NCBI GenBank assembly: GCA_019022495.1
Contig: JAFEKR010000001.1
Span: 1,364,001 to 1,428,000 of the forward strand
Reading direction: 5' to 3'
Source of the DNA: Epichloe hybrida
Taxonomy: Eukaryota; Ascomycota; Sordariomycetes; Hypocreales; Clavicipitaceae
DNA: 64,000 nucleotides
Part shown: positions 57,589 to 64,000 of the stretch, in pieces
How the letters are laid out: the number at the start of each line of letters is the position of its first letter
How positions within the stretch are numbered: position 1 is the first letter of the stretch
Made by a program: the position numbers and the translations under genes
The notes under the pieces: model-generated
What the model saw: only the letters and a program-made list of their open reading frames with translations
What the model was told of the DNA's origin: nothing
The model's database searches: none

Positions 57589-60356
57589 ATGATGGCCTCT
57601 TCATCATTGAAAAATCACTCTTCTTTTACTCGTCCTCGGACTGGTGATCGCGATGGCCGGCCCAGCACGCGCGACCAGACCGCCGGTGCCGATATGCTTA
57701 TTCCCAGCCGCACTTCATCGCTGCATTCTCGCATCACACAGCCAATTCCCTCGACATTGAATGTCAAACCCCATCAGCGAACGCCCAAGACCTTGACGCA
57801 TGCTTACATGGTCTGCGGCGTTGGCCGCGAGCCGTCACAATGGGTAAAAGCGCCTGCTCCTGCCCAGGGCAAAATAGCCCACATGAAAGGAGCCGTTGGC
57901 CAATTTTGGCTTCCCGAGATTCTTGGCAGCAGCCCTCGCCTGGAACAAGACAACGAGATTGCTCGAGCTTTACATTCCGCGATGAGGGTCAGTATTCAAC
58001 CCTCCTCGAAACCGAAAGGGACCTAGATGACATGGTCTTACTAACAAACATCTGGCAGGCTTGCTTCCCTCACGATGTTGAGATTTGTACTGGAAGGAGT
58101 CAACCTCACTGCGTCCATCATGCCTTTGTTCTCCAGCAGGACTCTTCCCACACGTTATACGGCATTTGCCTTAGGGTTTGGTCCCGAGCTGACGAAAAGA
58201 GGGCCGAGACTATTCGCGACTTGCGCAAGAGGACCGAGTCAGACTTTTACGACAGTTCGGATGAGACGTACTGGATTCCTTACTGCTTGTCGTTTCTCTC
58301 CAGATATCCTCTTTACGACCTCCTTGGAGACTATCTGCGGGGCATGTGGATTCATTGGAACAAGGCCACCAACCTGTTCCACGCCGAGGAGGTGTCGCGC
58401 ATCTTGAGCTTCCCAGCTCCTAGACTGAATGACCTTGTTCGCATTGACATGAAGGACTATGCGCTCTGCTATCAGTTCCCGTCCTCCCCCACCGGGTTCC
58501 AGAATTTCTCCATGTGGCCTTTGTTCACCTGCCTGTCTATTCCCAACATTGTTGGTGTTGTCGAGGCTGCCATCTCACCAACCAGACGCATCATCTTTGT
58601 CAGTCACTACCCAGCCATGCTCACCATTGCAGCTGAGACCGTCCGGTACTGTGTCCGAGTGTATGAATGGAGCGGTCTCTATGTCCCAGTGGTTCACGCT
58701 CGCCACGCACAGGAGCTTGTGCAAGAGCCTGGCCCGTACATCCTGGGTGTCACTGCCGAGTGTAGGTCCCTCTTCACCGCGCCTACCGATGCCCTGGTTG
58801 TCGATCTCGACCGCAACTTTGTCCTCACCTCCAGTCCACCCACCGCCCTCACCCCCGGTCAGCGCAACAAGCTCGTGACTCGCTTGACCCAGTCGCTGAA
58901 CGGTGATGTCACTCCCGCTGGTGTTCCGCACCATCTCCGATCCGCCTACGGCGGTGGCAAGCTGGTGCCGGCTGGTCAGATCATCGTCATGCGCGGCGAG
59001 GTCGAGTCTATCCGGGACCCAGAGTGGTGGAACCAGGATTCAGTCATGGCCGTCATGGATCATCTGTGCGAAAAGATGGGCCGTAACTCAGGTATCAAGG
59101 CCGTGTTTGGTGGCTCTGTCAAGAAGCCTCTCATGACCAAGGTCTCGATGCGACATTTGAACGAGATTGTCCGCGAGAGGAACCAGTACTCGCGAGATGC
59201 TCTTGAAGCTTGGCAAGACTTCATCAACCTCAAGGGCCGCATGGACACTGAGCTCAACAAGGTCAACAAGCGCAACAGTTATCTCGTTGAAGAGCTGGAG
59301 AGCTGGAAGCAGCAGTTCCTCAAATTCCAGGCATTCGCTGAGCAGCTGACCAAGGAGACTCAAGATCTCAAGGTCAAGATTGAAACCCACAAGCGAGAGA
59401 ACCGCCGGCTCACCGGTCTCATTGACCAACAAAAGGACGACAATGCTCGCATGTCAGTTCGTCTTACTGGCACAGAAAAACAGCGAGACGATGCTCTCGA
59501 GGCTCTCGTCCTCCAGCAGGAGATCGCGGAAGAACTGGAGCGCGAGAGAAAGAGGAACAAGAAGGAGCTCAGCCAACTGAGCCACACCAACGTTGCTCTT
59601 GTGCGCCAGCGGGACGAAGCTCGTCGCGTGGTGATGCATCTGCAGAGTCTCATTGGCGGCCAGAGTCATCACATGGAGCACCTCATCCGATCTCTGAGCA
59701 AGCCTGATGAATTGGTCGCCGAACTCGAGGCTGGCTATGAGAGCGATGAGCTAGTCAGCTCAGATGCTGCTTCCGGAGACGACAGTAGCCAGACCAAGTC
59801 CCAGCACAGCAGCAAGCACATTTCTGCTGCCAGCTTCGCCGACGTCGCGGACCGTCATCTCAAGGACAAGACGGATGCTATTGCTCACATTGTGCGCAAC
59901 ATTGCGGACCAGTGTCAGGCTGCTGTCGAGGGCCTCCAGTTGGCGCACGATGCCGAGTACAGATCAAGCCGGCGTCATAGCAATCTCTCTGCGACACAAA
60001 GCGAGGACGGCAACGACGACGGCTCTGTCGCCATGTCGGACAATGGCGAAGAGAGACGCACTCAGCCTGGACGCACCTCCAGCATTCCGCCGACACCGGA
60101 CTTGATTCCCAACCGCAGCAGCACCGCCATGTCGTTCGCTTCCGCCACCACCACTCCTGAGCGTCACAGTCTGCAATACAGCGTCAAGGATGAGATCCCC
60201 ACCAAGATCGTCGAGGACGATGAGGAAGAGTTTGAGGAGAACCGCAGCGAGCCCGGCGCAGCTTCTAACGAGAATGGTGTCGTGGCCAAGCACGTCAATT
60301 CTCTTTTGCATCGTCCCTCTGGCGCTAGAATCAGTGCACTTGGCGGCGCTCGATGA
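57589..60356 (+). CDS. DENN (AEX-3)-domain protein, putative Rab GEF
   Basis: Two exons (57589-57987, 58059-60356) encode 898 aa; TACTAAC branch point, phase 0. A Ser/Arg-rich N-terminus precedes a uDENN-type start (LTHAYMVCGVGREPSQWVK). The core DENN follows (YGICLRVWSR, YWIPYCLSFLSRYPLYDLL), then CLSIPNIVGVVEAAISPTRR, IIFVSHYPAMLTIAAETVRY, WSGLYVPVVHARHAQELV and PGPYILGVTAEC. A long coiled coil covers about residues 515-680 (LNKVNKRNSYLVEELESWKQ and following). The tail is acidic and Ser-rich (VEDDEEEFEEN). DENN proteins activate Rab GTPases in vesicle traffic; the Rab partner is unknown. A second ATG immediately follows the chosen one, so the start may be three bases later. Confidence 0.88.
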
Positions 60357-61319
60357 GTGTGTCGTGGAACGTAGAGGTCGAGATTCTGATTTATGGACGT
60401 TGCGACGGAAAAATGTTTGCATAAGAATCTAGGTTCGCAAATGACCAATCAATTGGGTTGGGGAGCCGGGGGGAGGGTCATGATGCCCGATGAGAGGCAC
60501 AACTATTTGGTTGCCGATACCGTTGATGAGCGAGTTGATCATCGCGTCCTTTGTAGTTTTTTTTTTTTCCTTCTTCTTTTTCATTTCCCACAGCCTGGCC
60601 GATTATGGCCCCAGCGATGCACCGATATCCGATATCCGTCTGCTGTTTTTCCGGAACGCAGCAATTTGTTATTTTCTACTTCAGCAGCCCTCGACTCATT
60701 CCGACGGCACGACCGTTTGGAATTATCTATCATCTCATTTGAGCCTGTTTCATATACTATTATGCGGAGATTTTTGGATGTCTCAAAGTCGCGGACCTTT
60801 GTTGGCGTTTTCTTTTTGTCATTGTCTTGTTTCTAACGGTTTTTCAGTTCCCTTTTGTTTCTTTATCTTCTATCTATCCGTGGGAGGCACTTGCTACATT
60901 ACATACTGCATACGCATAGGCAAGTAGTGGTTTTGGGCTGCGTTGAATGGTCCAGACTATGCAGCGAGTCGCCAAACAATTTATGACTAGTTTTACCCGT
61001 GACAAGATGAGAGGATCAAGATTAAAACGCGACGTGCCATGTTGCTTGACAGCCGAGTTGTTGAAATGCCAATATCCGCCCACCCTGCTTTCACAGGAGG
61101 AGGGACGTCCATGCATTAGCGGCGCAAGGGGTTCGAACGTTCGGCTGCCGGGACCCATCTAATCCTACTCGTAATCCGTAATCCGTACTGTGTGCCTTTG
61201 ATAACAAAAAAAAAAAAAAATTTCGCCTAGTGAAGTCGCGTCGCACCTGCCTCGACTTCTTTTTTGGTAAGCTCGTCACCATCTTGATTTCTTCACTTTT
61301 TGGACGCTCGGCACAAACA
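60357..61319. other. Intergenic between DENN and BCD1
   Basis: No gene is seen. T tracts lie at about 60557-60570. GTAATCCGTAATCCGTACTG, a relative of the TACTCCGTA motif, is at about 61171-61190. An A tract is at 61205-61219. Confidence 0.5.
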
Positions 61320-62648
61320 ATGGCCGATCCTCTCCTCACCTCGCTCTGCTCGATATGCCACGTCTCCGTGCCAAAGTACAAATGCCCGCGCTGCAGCGCC
61401 CAGACCTGCTCTCTGCCATGCACCAAGAAACACAAGGCGTGGTCTGAGTGCAGCGGCCGGCGCGACCCGACGACGTACGTTCCTCGATCCAGACTACGCA
61501 CCGCAGCGGGCGTTGACCACGACTACAACTTCCTCCATGGCATTGAACTGTCTGTCGAGCGGTCAGAGAAGCTGCTCGTGGAGGAGAGAGCGCTCGTGCA
61601 GCAGGAGGAGCTGCGGCCGTTGACGATGCAACAGGTTCGATGGAAAACGGGGCGAGACGGAAGAAAGCGCAGGGTCCTGGTGACGCAGGCGTTGCGCGAA
61701 GCCAAAGGGAGAACATTCGAAAAGGGGCTGGCGCAGAGACTGAGAAGGTTGAACGTGCAGATTGTGTGCGCGCCGATGGGCATGGCGAGACAGAGGGAGA
61801 ACCACACCACGCTGAACAGGAGGACGGGGAGGATCAATTGGCAGGTGGAGTGGCTGACATTCGGGCAAGAGAAGTCAGCAGACGAACATGGCAGGAGAGA
61901 GACGGCGAGAGCTTTGTCCAAAGTGATGGATGATGTACCGCTGTACCGGGCCTACCCTGCCATGTTGGAGGACAAGGCACGCGCAGAGATGGCACAGGCA
62001 CAGCCCGGAAGACCGACGAGGAGCACGAGAGCGAGGGCTGGAGAATCACAATCTTGGGTAGATTCGAGGTGGAACTATGGGCTCGACTGCGCCCAGGATC
62101 CCACGAATGGTCAATGGGGCGTTTTCACCGGCGGACATGTGAGCGAGTGGCCGGCGGAGAGGGAAGTGCTTCAGAGAAGGCAGTATAAATTTTACCTTGC
62201 GGGCCACCAGACGAGATCAGACAGGCCCTGGCCAGTCGCGGCCCTGGACTCTGGGGATTGTCTCCGCGACATTGTTACCAACACACGCGTATTGGAGTTC
62301 CCCACCATTTACGTCCTCAATGCCAGCGAGGGGCTGCCGCCGGGATATGTGCTCGCGACCAAAGATGCGGTCGAGCCGCAGCAGGCCAGTCTGAAGCGCA
62401 AAGACGGACCTCCCGGGCACCATGGTAGGACGCAAGGGCCGGTCAAACGAAGGAAACAGCAGGAGACGGGTCGTGAGGATGGGGAAGTCGACAGTGAAGA
62501 TGAGGATGGGGCGGATGACGGAGACGGGATGGTGAAAGGCGTGGGGTTGGAGGCTGGGGAGATTATTGCTGAGCAAAGCTTGGGCGAGGATGACGATGAC
62601 GACGACGACGACGACGACACGAGCAGCTCTGGGTCGGACAGTGAGTGA
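61320..62648 (+). CDS. BCD1: Box C/D snoRNP assembly factor BCD1 (HIT zinc finger)
   Basis: A single exon encodes 442 aa. The HIT-type zinc finger is at about residues 10-45, with paired cysteines in CSICHVSVPKYKCPRC and CSLPCTKKHKAWSEC. The family segment DYNFLHGIELSVER follows, then a basic region (MQQVRWKTGRDGRKRRVLV) and WLTFGQEKSADEH. The C-terminal tail is very acidic, with a run of ten Asp encoded by a GAC/GAT microsatellite (about 62588-62620). In yeast, Bcd1 is needed for box C/D snoRNA stability. The ATG at 61320 is the first before the zinc finger. TACGGAGTAGTCCGTA, an inverted repeat, sits 47 bp past the stop. Confidence 0.9.
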   Translation: MADPLLTSLCSICHVSVPKYKCPRCSAQTCSLPCTKKHKAWSECSGRRDPTTYVPRSRLRTAAGVDHDYNFLHGIELSVERSEKLLVEERALVQQEELRPLTMQQVRWKTGRDGRKRRVLVTQALREAKGRTFEKGLAQRLRRLNVQIVCAPMGMARQRENHTTLNRRTGRINWQVEWLTFGQEKSADEHGRRETARALSKVMDDVPLYRAYPAMLEDKARAEMAQAQPGRPTRSTRARAGESQSWVDSRWNYGLDCAQDPTNGQWGVFTGGHVSEWPAEREVLQRRQYKFYLAGHQTRSDRPWPVAALDSGDCLRDIVTNTRVLEFPTIYVLNASEGLPPGYVLATKDAVEPQQASLKRKDGPPGHHGRTQGPVKRRKQQETGREDGEVDSEDEDGADDGDGMVKGVGLEAGEIIAEQSLGEDDDDDDDDDDTSSSGSDSE

Positions 62649-63547
62649 GGAATGAGGAGTTGGGATATGGGTTGGATGGATTCTGCTGGTCCTGTACGGA
62701 GTAGTCCGTACAATAGTTTTTACAGGGGCGGGAGTTCGCACGGCGGTTTACTCGACTGCACTTATTTGGTGTGTGTACGTGAAGAGAATTGAGAATTTCC
62801 CTTTTCCTGCCCTGCATGTCCTTCACAATGGGGGTTTTTTTTTTTTTTTCGTCGGGCTGATGAAAAGGAACCACGTTTTTTAACTGAATGACAATGTCCC
62901 TTGCGAGGGAGGTTCGAACCAAGCAAGACGCGCCCCACCGCAGCAAGCTGTCCGGCAATCATATTTATGTATTCTTGGACGCCTGCCACGCCCCACTTCT
63001 TTTGGCGAAGGTGGTTACGGATACGTCGCCTCGCCTCGCCACACTAACTATAACCAACCCAAGCCCCTGCTCCTCCTGATGGCTTGGGGCCTAAATTCAC
63101 GGGAACACCTTTCTTTTGCCACCTCGCCTCGCTTTTGTGAGAAAACTAAAACTGGATTGTGCAGCTACAGTTCGTTGTTGGGAGGAAAGCAGTGCTGCCG
63201 TCTATTATTCAACGTTTTACAACCAGTCAAACCAGATTGCGCCTCGTTCTGAATCCCTGATCTTCAGCCTTTGCTGTGAATTTCAACTGCTCTTCTTCGC
63301 CATGGTACGCACGCTTTCCAAGGCGTGCCGTGCTTTTGAGTCATTACGTTGTCGAAGCCTTATCCCAGGGTAACCCTGGCTCAAGTCGTATCAACAGAGC
63401 AGTTGCTTCATTCTCACCGTTTGTATACGTCCCATCAATGTATTATCCGCTTCTCTATAAAGTCTACGTATTTGCCAGCCGAAATTTTCTGCCCCAAAAC
63501 TTCCCTTCAGTCTCATTATCCAAGCCAGAATTAAACAAACTGCTACA
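62649..63547. other. Intergenic, promoter of the small terminal gene
   Basis: It begins with the TACGGAGTAGTCCGTA inverted repeat at 62695-62710. A T15 run lies at about 62836-62850. No other gene is recognised. A CTATAAAG TATA-like sequence at about 63454-63462 lies about 90 bp before the ATG at 63548. Confidence 0.5.
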
Positions 63548-63895
63548 ATGGGTGGCCCTTATTACAAAGTGCAGGTACATCAAACAAGCCGGGCGCCCTT
63601 TGTGGGGAGCGCGGACTCGTGCTCCGGTGAATCACATTCGCCATCCTCGTCAACCTCCAGCTCTGGCACTTCATCATTGTCACCCGGAACGTACCGTCAA
63701 TACGGAGCGAGTACGTCATGAATTGTGGTTTCTGCCGAAGGCTCCTGTACTTTCACTGCTAACGATATTATAGATAACAATACTGTAGAAGTAACCAGAT
63801 CTTCGAATGGAACCAACGTCGTGAGCCACAACCGGACTGCTTACGAATATGGGTCCCCCAGCCCAGGCTATGGCGGCTCATATTCAAGATCTTGA
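63548..63895 (+). CDS. Small Ser/Gly/Tyr-rich protein, two exons (94 aa), unknown
   Basis: Exons 63548-63710 and 63774-63895 join in phase 1 through a GTACGT...CTAAC...TATAG intron of 63 nt. The product starts MGGPYYKVQVHQTSRAPFVG, passes through a Ser-rich stretch (SPSSSTSSSGTSSLSP), then NNNTVEVTRSSNGTNVVSHN, and ends EYGSPSPGYGGSYSRS. No signal peptide or membrane helix is seen. Good splice signals, a TATA-like box and the maintained frame across the junction support a real gene. I do not recognise the family; low-complexity Ser/Gly/Tyr composition suggests a disordered protein. It is complete within the window. Confidence 0.7.
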
Positions 63896-64000
63896 CTGAA
63901 CTTTAACAACATAACACTTTAACTTTATGCTATCAAGTTCTCGGAAAACAATTAATATTGATCGTTAAAAGATGGGATAAGTTTTCTTTTTTTGGGACAC

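Noticed and set aside
61120..61160. GGTTCGAAC, resembling a tRNA T-loop
   Set aside because: The flanking bases do not form a T stem, and no D arm, anticodon arm or acceptor pairing is present upstream.
62905..62935. GGTTCGAACC near the window end, tRNA-like B box
   Set aside because: The palindrome lacks matching stems and an A box at the right distance.

Overview
This is a stretch of a filamentous ascomycete nuclear genome. The genes have short introns (about 47-165 bp, one of 492 bp) with GTATGT, GTACGT or GTAAGT donors and CTAAC-like branch points. Products match Pezizomycotina families: a CAP20/perilipin-like protein, a short MGMT, a CYP52-like P450, an SH3-RasGEF and LSM1. I infer Sordariomycetes, probably Hypocreales. 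The order-level call rests on family resemblance only.

Layout. 0-5 kb: a gene-free leader, then a decayed amino-acid permease relic. 6.0-8.3 kb (-): ARMH3/DUF1741 gene, six exons. 9.7-13.3 kb (-): SH3-RasGEF. 13.4-20.8 kb: gene desert. 20.8-27.6 kb: ISA1 (+), MGMT (+), a P450 broken by a 43-bp tandem duplication (-), and the succinyl-CoA ligase beta subunit (+). 28.9-32.0 kb: a small unknown ORF (+), a fructosamine-kinase-like gene (+) and VPS20 (-). 32.6-34.9 kb: a RIX7/NVL-type double AAA ATPase with a degenerate first ATPase domain (+). 35.4-41.5 kb: cytochrome c (-), a mitochondrial membrane protein (+), RRP42 (-) and ATE1 (-). 45.0-51.4 kb: a Nudix diphosphoinositol-polyphosphate phosphohydrolase (+), LSM1 (+), a conserved mitochondrial-type protein (-) and a CAP20-like lipid-droplet protein (-). 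51.4-57.6 kb: a second gene desert. 57.6-63.9 kb: a DENN-domain protein (+), BCD1 (+) and a small Ser/Gly-rich two-exon gene (+).

The intact genes are mostly single-copy housekeeping functions: RNA processing (RRP42, LSM1, BCD1, RIX7-like), mitochondrial metabolism (ISA1, cytochrome c, succinyl-CoA ligase) and trafficking/signalling (VPS20, DENN, RasGEF, ARMH3). I see no secondary-metabolite cluster and no transposon. Exon boundaries come from reading splice signals and checking phase by hand.

Most interesting signals: (1) a 9-mer, TACGGAGTA, present 15 times and always outside the coding exons; (2) two independently broken genes; (3) the RIX7-like ATPase with a D1 domain that looks unable to hydrolyse ATP; (4) a perfect 12-bp GATA-bearing inverted repeat upstream of RRP42; (5) unusually long A/T homopolymers, including T tracts directly after both 5' splice sites of VPS20.
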